NCBI GenBank assembly: GCA_025094145.1
Contig: JALLLS010000109.1
Location: 35,520 to 99,519 of the forward strand
From: Spinellus fusiger
Taxonomy: Eukaryota; Mucoromycota; Mucoromycetes; Mucorales; Phycomycetaceae
Direction of reading: 5' to 3'
DNA length: 64,000 bases
Shown: positions 1 to 9,896 of the stretch, piece by piece
How positions within the stretch are numbered: position 1 is the first letter of the stretch
How the letters are laid out: each line of letters opens with the position of its first letter
Position numbers and translations under genes: made by a program
Notes under the pieces: model-generated
Told to the model about the DNA's origin: nothing
Database searches by the model: none
The model's input: only the letters and a program-made list of their open reading frames with translations

Positions 1-13
1 ACACCAGGAGACA

Positions 14-970
14 ATGGACCCTGTTCCTGACTGCCACCCACCACCACCTACCACACACAGGCTTCGTACTTCTCTCTTGCACCACGCACCACCCACAAGC
101 CTAGAAACAGTGCTGTCAGATACATTTGTGTATTCTACTTCCACCACCAGCCTCCCCGAACCCACCACCACCACCACAAGCAACCTAACAGCAACAACAG
201 TAACAAATAGTGGTAGTAGTACACACCAGCTCCTTCTTAACAAACTCAAACAAAAGACACAACAAGACATGCTCATGTATGATATTCGAAAGCGCAGTCT
301 ATTGAAGCCCCACCAACATGATATTTACCAGAGTGGAACTAAAACACTTGTCTATTACAAAACACAGTCCCACTCCTACTCTTGGGGATTCCAGAATACC
401 CTCTACCGAACCCAAGACCACACCACCAGCCAACAGCTGCACCAAAAGGGTGACTGTAAAATGGCAGAAGCACGAAGAAGAGCCTTCCAAAAGGAAATGA
501 CGGTAGAATATGGCTACACTGGCACCGAAACATCCCAGCCACCCCCCACACTGATCTCTCATGAACTGTCCAACAAGACTAACTCCCACCTACTGTTTGT
601 CTATGAGACAGAATTCAGTACCTACCGTCTGCGTTGGCGGCGTCCTAGTCTCTTGTCCCATGATATGGTCTGTGAGATTCTATTGACACTTAGCAGTGAA
701 GAGAGAAAGAGAAGAGAAAGAGAGAAAATAGCCATGGAAGACACAGCTCAGTGGAGAACTATTGCTGCATTTAATAGTCACGGAATGGGGTATTTCTTAC
801 AGGTGGGTCAACTGTCAGTGGATCCTCAGGCATTGGAGTTGGTGGACCCACAGGACCATCCCATGGAGGCCGATCTACTGATCACGTGTTGTACATTGAT
901 TGATCTTATGCGAGAAGTAGTAGAAAAGGCTATTGGATTAGGGAATGGAGGGGTGGCTAGTAGTGATTAG
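14..970 (+). CDS. Conserved-looking hypothetical protein, possibly tubby C-terminal-like
   Basis: A single uninterrupted reading frame of 318 residues ends in TAG. The frame stays open upstream to the window edge, so the true start may lie outside. The first ~80 residues are low-complexity (Pro/Thr/Ser-rich). From about residue 85 the sequence looks globular, with motifs such as YDIRKRSLLKPHQHD, SHLLFVYETEFSTYRLRWRR (about 190-210), FNSHGMGYFLQVGQLSVDP and LLITCCTLIDLMREVVEKAIGL near the C terminus. I associate this kind of beta-rich sequence ending in a hydrophobic helix with fungal tubby C-terminal-like proteins, but this is a weak recognition and no function follows from it. A charged Arg/Glu stretch near residue 232 may be a loop. 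The gene converges on the POLE3-like gene, with about 180 bp between the two stops. Confidence 0.6.
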   Translation: MDPVPDCHPPPPTTHRLRTSLLHHAPPTSLETVLSDTFVYSTSTTSLPEPTTTTTSNLTATTVTNSGSSTHQLLLNKLKQKTQQDMLMYDIRKRSLLKPHQHDIYQSGTKTLVYYKTQSHSYSWGFQNTLYRTQDHTTSQQLHQKGDCKMAEARRRAFQKEMTVEYGYTGTETSQPPPTLISHELSNKTNSHLLFVYETEFSTYRLRWRRPSLLSHDMVCEILLTLSSEERKRREREKIAMEDTAQWRTIAAFNSHGMGYFLQVGQLSVDPQALELVDPQDHPMEADLLITCCTLIDLMREVVEKAIGLGNGGVASSD

Positions 971-1151
971 CAAAATTGTGACTGGTGTATACAAAAAGAT
1001 ACACACACATCACACACAGCAACACAAACTCATCATACTATATGAAAAACAAGACAGTAAAGAACAGAACTCCTTTCTCTTTATTATCCAATCAGTCAAT
1101 AGAATACATGTTTGAGAGACAAGCTGACAGTACTTTCTCTTGTGACGTGTT

Positions 1152-1998
1152 TTATTCCATGTCTCTGGACAGCTTGTCTCCACTTGTACCGTCTGTCTTT
1201 TTCTCTTCAATGTCTTCCTCCTCCTCTTCCTCTTCTTCAATGTCTTCTTCAATGTCTTCTTCAATGTCCTCTTCAATGTCTTCTTCTTCAATGTCCTCTT
1301 CTTCTTCAATGTCCTCTTCCTCATTGAGTTTCTTCTTTCTCTGTGAATCTTCCTTCATAGAAACATCTTTCTCCAACTGACGCTTCTTTCCTCTGTGAGG
1401 AGAGGGATCATCCACTTGCATGGCCACTTCCTGAACACTCACTCCATCCTCCTCTGTCTTTTTTTCTTTTTTACGCAGCTTCTTATCCGACTGTAACTGT
1501 TGGTACACTGCCCATAAAGAGTGAGCAACATCTGTGTTTATCCTCTTTCTCTAATGCCCTGTTTTACCTGTAAAAGACTCTTTCAACAGTGGAGACAAAT
1601 GATCCAACTCTAGGATTTCCATGGCTTTAAACACGTCTGCAGCAGAGATTGTCTTGTGGTTGGCACTCTTGGCAATATCATTTGCACTAGTAAAGAAGAA
1701 AGAAAAAGAAAGAGAGAAAGAGAGAGAGTAAGAAACAGATTTCTTTTTTTTTTCTTTTTTTTTCAATAACCCACTTACACTGTGCTAAGGTAACTGATAA
1801 ACACAGCAGACGCTTTGCTCACTGCTAATTTCGCATCTTTTTGAAGTGCAGTGCCAGTCGGTAACTTATACCAAGGGATAATACTGGTAAGAAGGATGAA
1901 TGCTTCAGTAGACAAGTAGACTCACTGATACTTACAGCATTCTTGAGGACTCTGGCTACGTTGGCCTTGGGCAATTCGTTATCTTCAATAGAAGACAT
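1152..1998 (-). CDS. POLE3: DNA polymerase epsilon subunit 3 / Dpb4-like histone-fold protein
   Basis: Four exons can be joined: 1936-1998, 1779-1864, 1568-1686 and 1152-1507. All introns are GT-AG. The N-terminal ~90 residues form a histone fold (start [20 protein letters not shown], then a helix with [21 protein letters not shown], then [19 protein letters not shown] and a final amphipathic helix). This order matches POLE3/Dpb4/CHRAC17 of the NF-YB-like class. The C-terminal half is highly charged and ends in an acidic tail of repeated Asp-Ile-Glu-Glu units, the usual tail of the family but longer than in most. The family pairs with a second histone-fold subunit in Pol epsilon and in chromatin-remodelling complexes. 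The acidic tail is encoded by a near-perfect GAAGAAGACATT-type DNA repeat, so its length is likely to vary between strains. The exon 2 start (after TATAAG) was chosen because it restores the conserved helix. Confidence 0.85.
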
Positions 1999-2379
1999 GT
2001 TGAGACTTTTCTTTTATATAGATATATAGATATATGTGTGTGATTCTATAATTATAGTGTTCTTCACTTGGCTAACAGGCAAATAAAGAAGCAAAAAGGG
2101 GTTTACAAGTGTGTGTAAGGAAAAGAAAAGAGAGGAAAAATATAAAATATGAAAATAGAAACACGTATTCAATTGACTGAGTAAAGTAGCCGTCACATGA
2201 AAACATAAAATAAAAAGGCAAGTCCACTCGGGAGTGATTAGAGGAATGATCAAATGTATTCAATGCTAAAGGAAGTCTTCTTTCTTTTCTTAATAGGGTT
2301 ATCACTTTATGGACTCATTAGATAGAAGCATAGAGCCTTCAATAGATGCATAAAGTAGTGTATAAGATACATAATAGTG

Positions 2380-2806
2380 GTTTTTATTACCAGGTTGCTT
2401 AGTAACCATTGTTGGTCTTTGGCATCTATCACAGCCTGGCATCTCCGTCCTATGCTGGTAACAAAGGTATCTGTTACTTCTTTCGATATTTTATCTTATT
2501 CTAGCACCAGAGCAGCCTTCAACTCATGTTTGGTGGAGTATACCCTTTTGTTCTTCCTAATAATATTCAATTAAGCCCACAGATGCTCCATTGGATTAAG
2601 ATCAGTATTGCAAGAAACAGTAAAGAGTCATTGCTATACCATTTACTGCTCTCTCATTGGGTTGTCTTACTCGTATGAGGTCTAGTATCGTCCTCTGTAA
2701 GTATTAACTGACTCCAGAGTTTATATATATATATATATGTGTGTGTGAGTATGTGTGTGAGTGAGTGAGAGAGATGCTCGAGTTCATGGAGGTAGACATC
2801 TCCCAA
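2380..2806 (-). pseudogene. Degenerate Tc1/mariner transposase, 3' half
   Basis: Reading the minus strand from 2818 downward gives YIDVLGDVYLHELEHLS, the stretch that follows the VMVWG block in Tc1-like transposases. It continues through a decayed TEDDTRPHTSK (normally the second catalytic Asp region), then a region resembling SPDLNPMEHLW near 2580-2620, and ends near 2400 with SIGRRCQAVIDAKDQQWL, equivalent to the conserved C terminus of the intact-looking element at 8.2-9.3 kb. Frameshifts, stops and a microsatellite insertion at about 2720-2765 show that it is a fossil. Its missing 5' half lies at 9897-10000 on the same strand, separated by the nested LINE/Tc1 complex. Confidence 0.75.
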
Positions 2807-3217
2807 GACATCAATGTACAGTTCAAAGTATTTTTATTTTTGGGTGTTGGTTGTTATTCGCGCATTGGGCATTTTAGCCACCCTATGAGATCGTTTGAAC
2901 AATTAAGATATACATATAAACACTTCAAATACATAAGTGAAAAAAATAATGCAAAGAGAGAAGAGACGGAAAGAAAAGAGAATATAAAACCTCGAAATGA
3001 GGGGAAAATAATGAAAATGAGTGGAAATGATGGTAAAATGAGAATTATGAATAGACATCCAAAAGGCCATAAAGTCAGCAAGGAAACCAGGACACCAAAA
3101 AGATAACCGTCATCCTGTGGCGATTCGAAATCCAACGAGGGATACTTAGAGCAACTCGGACAATCCTGAGAATATATCTAGCAGTTACACTAACAGCTTC
3201 TGGCTTTGCTAAACAGG

Positions 3218-6200
3218 TTAAGAATGGGTAGTAGAGGAGAGATCGGAGGAGAAGTGAGGATACAGCGTCTGTTGCTGCAGGAGTCTTTGCACTCTATGGC
3301 GGCGTTGGCGTTCCCGCTCAACACACCCATCAGCAGCCTCAATGAGCAGGCTACCAGCTGATGGCTCTACCTTAAAGTCTCGAGTAGACGTGGCTCGATC
3401 AATGGCTTGCAGCAGTATTAACAAACTGGGCCAAAGATCTCGCCATTTAACAAAAGACTTAACCGTGCGCGGCAGAAGATTTAGACAATAGTCAATTGGA
3501 TGAACGTCTTGTGTTGGTGCAGGAACTAAGAAGAACAAGAACGTGGAGCGTTCATGGTCAACGAATGTGCAAGTGAGAAAGTGGTCCCGATTGGCAGATG
3601 GGTGGCCACATTGGCAAGGAACTGAAGGTGTTGGTGGTAACCAAGCAATCCTCCATTTTAGTAGGCGATGTATTTCTTTGCGCGTGCACGGTAGTAGAAG
3701 AATTGGATCCCAAACAGGTCTACATAGTCCACGGGCTACCGTCACCAGCGGATTCTTGCCACGTACTAGACTAGTAATTTTACTTTGAAGACGTTCAAGA
3801 TAAGCTACTTTTAATGGATATTTAGGAGGGTTGTGAGCCCGTCCTATTCTTTGAGCATTTTGCCAGAGTACATTGCCACGTAGCTTAATCCATCTGGCTT
3901 TACTCTGGGGTGCTTCAAGCTGCGGGACAAGGCACCAGAGGAGGGTGTCTTCAGGAAGGGTAGCTGCGCGCTCAACAAATTTGGCTTGCAGATAAAGAAA
4001 ACGAGAGTATATGTTAGGGAGGGCAGCTAATTGGGCAACCTGGATCGTTCCAAACCTAGCAGTAGCAGATCTAGCAAGACAAAGTCTCAGACAAGCAGAC
4101 TGACAGATTTGTAGCGGGCGGATGCCTAGTCTATTGACATTACAAATAGCCAACCCATACTCAAGGATAGGCCGAACAAAAACAGTATACGCTCTTAGGG
4201 CTGCTGTAATCCCAAAGCCATACATGTTTACACCCATTCCTCTCAGCTTTTGCATTACTGCAATTGCCTTGACTTGTGAGTGTGAGAAAAGTGCGTCTTG
4301 GTTAATACCTTGACGTGAAAAGGGGATACCAAGGTACTTGAAAGTATCACAGGTTGGAAGCTCGTTGCCATAGAGGTAAAACGGCACATTGGCCGGGGCA
4401 TTGAGTACTTCACATTTGGAGGGACTCCATTTGTAACCAAGGAGGGTCGAGTGAATTTCGGCAAGTGCCAGCATTCGATGTATATCTTCTGGGCAGCCCA
4501 TAAGAGCCACATCATCAGCATACAACAAACAATTCACAGGAGCCCAAGTAACAGTGACATGAGACGGACTGTAAGAGGAATCTGACAACTCAGAAGAGTC
4601 ATCCGAAACTGTAGAAGTAGGAAAAGGATTGTGAAGGGAATTCTGTAACTCGTCAAGCAATGCGTGAACAGTTGCCTGTGGGGAAGCAAAAGAGAAAGGA
4701 TTTCGAGCACAGAGATTAATGGACCGTCCCATGGTAGGTGGGTGCATACCAACCAGTATTGGGGATACCGAAGCAAACCTCAAGAAACGTGGAAGAGTAT
4801 CAATGAAAATAGAATAAAGAAATGGAGAAAGAATACTACCCTGTAAGACTCCTCGTTTAGGTGCAATGTCCCGGGATGCTACATTTTTCAGAATCACATT
4901 CACCACAATGTCATCAAACAAATTCTGTAGTAGCAAGAGCAACGGCTGAGACACGAAGGGCATCAGCGACTCCCATATGACAGAGCGTTCCACACTATCA
5001 TATGCAGCTTTAATATCTAGGAAGACGACGACTGGAGGTTTTGGATCTTGCTCTCCTGATCCTTGGGCAGCGTACAACCCCATAAGTTCGTGGAGACAGA
5101 GGGCCTGGTCTAGAGTTCCACGACGAGCGCGAAATCCACCTTGAGCCATGTCCAATGCAGGCATGGTCGAAAGGAGCTCCCCAGCTATACATCTTTCTAA
5201 GAGCTTACGAAACACCGATGTCAAGCTAATAGGCCGATAGTTACTAGGGTCATCCTGCTCTCCTTTGTTTTTGTAAATAGGTACCACCTGTGCTGTTCTC
5301 CAGGCCACAGGCGTCCACGACCATCTCCAACACAATGTGAAGATCTGATGTAACAGAGGCACTAGCACTCGAACTAGGGGTTTGAGCATTTCTGCTCTAA
5401 TATGATCAATGCCTGGTGCTTTTCGATTTGGCATCTTTCGAATAGCAGAGTGAATAAAGTCTACGTCCCATGGGACTGGATTGTCTTGGAGAGTAAACTC
5501 CTGACGCTCCTGTCTTTCCGTAGATCCGCCAAACACTCTCTCTAGGTGGTCAATCATGCGATTGGCAGCATGCCGAGGGCCCTCTGGAGATGACAGGGAA
5601 ATTGGCGAACGTCTCCGCAGCCTCATTCCTTTTCACAGCACTTGTCATCTCTGTTAAGCCCTTACGGACTTTATCACAAAATACATGCCAGGTTTGTCGT
5701 TGTGCTTGCCTTATAGCCTTTTTCAAAGCTAAACACGCTTCCTCATACAAGCGGTGGGCTTCAATGCGTTCAATATCATTGCCTACCCGTCGTCTAAAAC
5801 GATAAAGTTCTTGACGACGGTCAGCTAACTGTTGTAGATCAGCATTCCAGTAGCTTTTCCAAGCTTTTGGATGGGATTGTGCGCGCCCTACGCTATCATC
5901 CAGGGCCTTGTAGATTGACTCATTGAGTCTCTCAGCAAAGTCCTCCATCTTAACAGAGCACAACGGGGTTTTGTCTTCCAATATTTTTTGGATCTCTCTT
6001 TGCAGTTCACCTGTGTTCTCTGCAAAACATCGCTTGTACTGGTCACAGACTGTTTGTTTGTTTAAACGTTGCAGTCTCCAGAGGCGACGGACAGCTGTTT
6101 CTGTCATGAGCGGTGGCATGAGCACCGGCTGAAAGGACAGCTCACACAAGTGGTGGTCTGAACCTAACGTCAGATCGTCCCTAATGTGCAAGCACACTTC

Positions 6201-6812
6201 GGAGAAGTTGTAGCTTCTTGACAGGAACAGGTCAATAATGCTAGCAAACCGACGACCATCTGCTAGAATTCGCTCATATGTAGGCAAGCCAAATGCCAAC
6301 TCTGAGTTCCACAAGGTTAGATCCTGACGGCAGATCCAGTCTTCAAATCCCACATGTCTGTCGTTTATGCCATGATCTCCAGTCAGGCGGCCTAAACGTG
6401 TATTCAGGTCACCAAGGACGAGTGTGAAGTCGTCTATGGGTAGTGAATTCAACCTTTCCGCAGCCTCACTAGACGACAGCCTCGGAGGTAGGTACAGACC
6501 ATGGAGTGTATATGGGCCAATCCTACAGGAGACCACAAAAGGATTAGTAATTGGTAAGGAATGTACATGGTAAGGAAAGTCAGGACGAATAAAGAACGAA
6601 ACTCCATCAAAACCTCGTCCAGCATCACCATGGGCTGTAGCATAGTTGTGTATTTGTATCCAGGGGCACCTCAACATTTGCATGTCTTTGGTCAGGAAAG
6701 TCTCTGTCACTAAAAGTATATCAATATCATTCTGCACACACACATTCAGAACGTTCACCAGTTTGGGCCTGATTCCACAAGCATTCAATAGACCAATCTT
6801 CAGTCTATTCAT
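3218..6812 (-). pseudogene. LINE ORF2: AP endonuclease and reverse transcriptase, one frameshift
   Basis: ORF2 starts at an ATG (6810-6812) that overlaps the ORF1 stop. The first frame (6812 to about 5550, 420 aa) is an exonuclease-endonuclease-phosphatase domain. It contains LNACGIRPK, the VTETFL glutamate, a GDLNTRLGRLTGDHGIND block and the terminal GSDHHL motif, all consistent with an active AP endonuclease. The second frame (5626-3218, 802 aa) is the reverse transcriptase, with VPIYKNKGEQDDPSNYRPISL, a palm with LLYADDVALMG (YADD catalytic box), and a C-terminal Cys-His region (CQCGHPSANRDHFLTC). The two frames overlap by about 75 nt and differ by one position. Either a 1-nt indel broke ORF2 or the element shifts frame there. 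The enzyme would nick target DNA and reverse-transcribe the element RNA from the nick. Confidence 0.85.
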
Positions 6813-7753
6813 AATTCTTCTCGGTGGATGTTTTGGGCGTCTCCCTCATCTTCTTCCATAGCTGAGCCTGATCCAAATGCCTGGATGGCCTCTTCTTCAA
6901 GGGTGGCGGGGCGGCTGGCAACTGGGGTCTTGGCCTTGAGATCCGCCAAGAGCTTCTCAAAGGCAGTGGCAGAGAGGCGGGGAGTGGCATTACCAGAGCC
7001 AAAGTGGCGAGCAATGCTGTACCCTAAGTGGGTGGGGGAACGAAGACAGGTGTTTGACACTCTCTGGTCAAAGAGTTCCTGGGCCTTTGCAGCCTTGGTA
7101 CTGTTGGTTTCCCCTTGGAGCTTTGGGTCTGCAATGACTGCAGCGGACACAGGGTTGAAGTCCTTCACTGGACTGATCTTAAGCTTCTCGAGGTGCTCCT
7201 CGAGTTCCTTCTTGTAGCTGCTGTGGACCAGCAGCGCAACTGTTCCCCTTGCCGGGAAGTGGATGTCAATGATCCGTGACTGTTGGATCTTCAACGATCC
7301 CAACATCTTGCGGACCTGGCCGTACTTAAGGTATCGGCGGCAAGGGACGTATACGAATTCGTACACTGAGGGTCCAGTGGACTCCTGCAAGGCACGTACT
7401 GCTTGTGCCTTAAGCACTGCTTTGGCCTTTGTAGGCTTCTTGGCCTGGGGGTTCTTCTTTGCCATGCTGGCGTAGGTGGTGGGTGTGGGTGTGGGTGTGG
7501 AGGTTGGGGCATGCTTTGAAGCAGCAGTCGAGTTGTCCTGATTGGCAGGGGTGGCAGGGGTGGCAGTGGTGGTGCTGTTGGTGGTGCTGGTGGTGCTGGT
7601 AGTGGCCTGAGCCTGGAGGGATGCAATCATTGCATCCTTGGCCTTCAATTGGGCCTCCAATTCCTGGATACGGAGTCCAAAGATCTCCATCTGTTTTTGG
7701 ATTGCCGCCATCATCTGCAGCATTTGTTGGGCGTGGGTGTCGGCCTTTTCCAC
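6809..7753 (-). CDS. LINE ORF1 protein (putative RNA-binding/chaperone)
   Basis: The 314-residue frame starts at the first available ATG. The same frame remains open upstream to about 7990 without an earlier ATG, so a non-AUG start or a lost 5' start is possible. Residues 5-45 look like a coiled coil (QQMLQMMAAIQKQMEIFGL and on), followed by a Thr/Pro/Ala-rich linker. A globular block follows, starting near VYEFVYVPCRRYLKYGQVRKML and including IDIHFPARGTVALLVHSSYKK. The same block occurs in ORF1 of the second LINE at 62283-62996, so it is the conserved core of a shared ORF1 family. No CCHC zinc knuckle is visible. By analogy with other LINEs it should bind element RNA, but that is inference. 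The stop overlaps the ORF2 start as TTATGA. Confidence 0.75.
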   Translation of the reverse strand: MEKADTHAQQMLQMMAAIQKQMEIFGLRIQELEAQLKAKDAMIASLQAQATTSTTSTTNSTTTATPATPANQDNSTAASKHAPTSTPTPTPTTYASMAKKNPQAKKPTKAKAVLKAQAVRALQESTGPSVYEFVYVPCRRYLKYGQVRKMLGSLKIQQSRIIDIHFPARGTVALLVHSSYKKELEEHLEKLKISPVKDFNPVSAAVIADPKLQGETNSTKAAKAQELFDQRVSNTCLRSPTHLGYSIARHFGSGNATPRLSATAFEKLLADLKAKTPVASRPATLEEEAIQAFGSGSAMEEDEGDAQNIHREEL

Positions 7754-8041
7754 CTCGGATATTTTGTTCTCCTCGTTGGTTCTTGCTCGGGTGCGTTTGG
7801 CAAGCAGTTTTTCTTTTCTGCTTTTAGGGACGTCGTAGGTGGTGGGGACGTCGGTAAGGCCAAACTCGAAGGGTTTGGCGGGTGGTGCTGAGGTGGGGTC
7901 CGTGGTTAATGGATCCAGTGTGATATAGGTGGCGGGGGGTGTTGGTGTTGACGGATGGGTGATTGTAATGTTTGCTGTAGATTTTATTATAACTCTTTGG
8001 GGTAATATTTATTACGCGAAAGAGCCTCCTTCCAACAAGTA

Positions 8042-9405
8042 CAGTGACTCGTGGAAATCTTACGTAGATTTTTTACATTCCGATATGATTCTTGTTTATG
8101 GAAATACTCATTCTTTGTCATAAAAACACACATTAAACACACAGTAGAGACTTCAAAATCGGATGAAGTATAAAGAAGGTCAATAGAATAATAAAAATAA
8201 TTTTATTGGGTAGAAACCATTAATATTTGGTGTTTCCACCCTTGGCCTCAATGACGGCCCTACATCTCTGATGCATGCTGGAAATGAGGGCGTCTGTGGT
8301 GTCCTTGGGGATTTTCTCCCATTCTTCCAACAGAAGCACCTCCAAATCCTGGAGAATGCTTCTTGGGTTCATCCTCTTGCGGATAGCCCTGTCAAGCACC
8401 TCCCAAAGGTGCTCTATGGGGTTGAGATCGGGGCTCTGGGAAGGCCACCCCTCCATGGTGGCAATGGTCTCTTTTGCCTTCCACAACCTGGACTCTCTGC
8501 TCTTGTGGCAGGTGGCATTGTCCTCTTGAAGAACATAATCCACCTCTGGATTCAGTGCCTTGAGTCGGGCCAGCTCAGGGCAGTATTACTTCTTCAATAT
8601 CTCAATGTATCTTGCACTATCAATACTGCCCTTCACAGGCGCCAATCTCCCAACACCTTCACCAGAGAAAGATTCCCACACCATCACGCTACCACCTCCA
8701 AACTTCACAGTAGGGTTGACGTTCTTTGGGAGCAGTCCTTCACTCGCTTTTCGTACTACCCTGGTACGGTTGTTGGTGGTGACCAACTGGTATCTGGACT
8801 CATTGGACCAGATGACCGTCTTCCAGTCGTCCTCGGTCCAGTGGAGGTGGGCCTTAGCCCAAGCAAGCCTCAGCTTCTTGTGCTTCTTGGTCAAAGAAGG
8901 CTTCTTGACCCCCCTGCAAGATAACAGGCCAAGCTTCTTCATCATCTTTGAGAAAGTGGTCATGGACACTTTGGTGGTCATCTGGCTGCGAAGCTGATTC
9001 ATTGTCTGGAATGAATCTCTTGCCACTTCGCGGGCAACTTCTCTCTCGTCCCTCTCTGTCAGAATGGGCTTGCGCCCAGTGCTCTTTTTGGCCTTGAAGC
9101 AGCCAGTTTCCTTATATCTCTTTACGATAAAGGAAACCGACTGCGCACTGACTCCAAACCCAGCAGCAATGGCAACCTGCCTGGTCCCATTTACCGTGGC
9201 CTCGTGAGCAATGAGGCATCGAGTGAAGTCATCGATATTTTTCTTCTTGTTTCCAAGAGGTCTCATGGGTTGTTCAGTGGTGTTAGATGAGGTAGACATT
9301 ATGGTGGAAAAGCAATAAATGAGGAATGTTTAATAAAATAAAAAATTTTAAGGAAGAAATTAGGGTTTGAATTTGAGATCTACGTATGTTTTCCACGAGC
9401 CACTG
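8042..9405. mobile_element. Tc1-like DNA transposon with TIRs and TA target duplication
   Basis: The 1364-bp element is bounded by inverted repeats of about 31 bp, beginning CAGTGACTCGTGGAAA at the left and CAGTGGCTCGTGGAAA at the right, and sharing TACGTAGAT further in. A TA dinucleotide flanks each end (8040-8041 and 9406-9407), the standard Tc1/mariner target duplication. It carries one transposase gene on the minus strand. A related, truncated element lies at 60176-60830; the two are alike in the 3' non-coding region and transposase C terminus. The insertion sits exactly between the target-site remnants of two LINE insertions. Confidence 0.93.
8220..9299 (-). pseudogene. Tc1-like transposase, single in-frame stop
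   Basis: The 359-codon frame is open except for one TAA at 8586-8588 (codon 238). The N-terminal ~120 residues look like paired helix-turn-helix DNA-binding domains (GVSAQSVSFIVKRYKETGCF; TGRKPILTERD). The catalytic core follows, with VIWSNESRYQL (first catalytic position), GGGSVMVWESFSGEGVGRL, QEDNATCHKS (second Asp) and SPDLNPIEHLW (Glu). Two defects are visible: the stop codon, and Asn in place of the usual Asp of the first motif (WSNE rather than WSDE). I count 35 residues between the second Asp and the Glu. The C terminus (RCRAVIEAKGGNTKY) is intact. The gene is therefore recently inactivated and only lightly decayed. Confidence 0.9.
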
Positions 9406-9417
9406 TACATTGATGTC

Positions 9418-9896
9418 AGAGTGCAAAGATTCCTTCAGCAACAGACGCTGTATCCTCACTTCTCCTCCGATCTCTCCTCTACTACCCATTCTTAACCTGT
9501 TTAGCAAAGCCAGAAGCTGTTAGTGTAACTGCTAGATATATTCTCAGGATTGTCCGAGTTGCTCTAAGTATCCCTCGTTGGATTTCGAATCGCCACAGGA
9601 TGACGGTTATCTTTTTGGTGTCCTGGTTTCCTTGCTGACTTTATGGCCTTTTGGATGTCTATTCATAATTCTCATTTTACCATCATTTCCACTCATTTTC
9701 ATTATTTTCCCCTCATTTCGAGGTTTTATATTCTCTTTTCTTTCCGTCTCTTCTCTCTTTGCATTATTTTTTCACTTATGTATTTGAAGTGTTTCAATGT
9801 TTATTCTTTTTTTTTCAAACGATCTCATAGGGTGGCTAAAATGCCCAATGCGCGAATAGCAACCAACACCCAAAAATAATAAAATACTTTGAACTA
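9418..9896 (+). mobile_element. 5'-truncated LINE end, inverted relative to the full-length copy
   Basis: This segment is a near-identical inverted copy of 2821 to about 3290. It holds the last ~20 codons of ORF2 (ending in the CTACTACCCATTCT region and its stop) plus the whole 3' UTR. It starts abruptly at AGAGTGCAAAG directly after CATTGATGTC (9408-9417) and ends at ACTTTGAACTA before TACTTGTTGG (9897-9906). Only a few substitutions and indels separate it from the full-length copy, so the two are of similar age. Abrupt 5' truncation is typical of LINE insertion. Confidence 0.9.

Larger units (their letters stand above)
2821..8031 (-). mobile_element. Full-length non-LTR retrotransposon (LINE), two ORFs
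   Basis: The element runs on the minus strand from a 5' end near 8031 to a 3' end at 2821. It encodes ORF1 (6809-7753) and ORF2 (3218-6812). The 3' UTR of about 400 bp ends in an A-rich tail finishing ACTTTGAAC, not a long poly(A). The 3' terminal ~470 bp recurs inverted at 9418-9896. The 5' boundary is placed by the 10-bp sequence CCAACAAGTA at 8032-8041, whose reverse complement follows the other LINE end at 9897-9906. Both ORFs are long, so this copy is fairly young, although ORF2 has a frame change near 5.6 kb. Confidence 0.85.

Noticed and set aside
1010..1380. Lys/Arg-rich and Ser/Met-rich frames opposite the POLE3 acidic tail
   Set aside because: Alternative-frame translations of the repetitive acidic-tail codons.
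7970..8040. Plus-strand frame ITLWGNIYYAKEPPSNKY considered as a transposase fragment running into YIDV
   Set aside because: The last bases (CCAACAAGTA) are LINE target-site sequence, and the rest is LINE 5' UTR; the true upstream half is at 9897-10000.
8271..8997. Plus-strand frames over the Tc1-like element
   Set aside because: Antisense shadows of the transposase gene, without domain similarity.
2821..9896. The inverted 470-bp ends considered as terminal inverted repeats of one composite element, or as one bidirectional LINE insertion
   Set aside because: Both copies are LINE 3' ends with ORF2 C-terminal codons, and the interior holds an inverted copy of the target, which fits two insertions plus inversion better.
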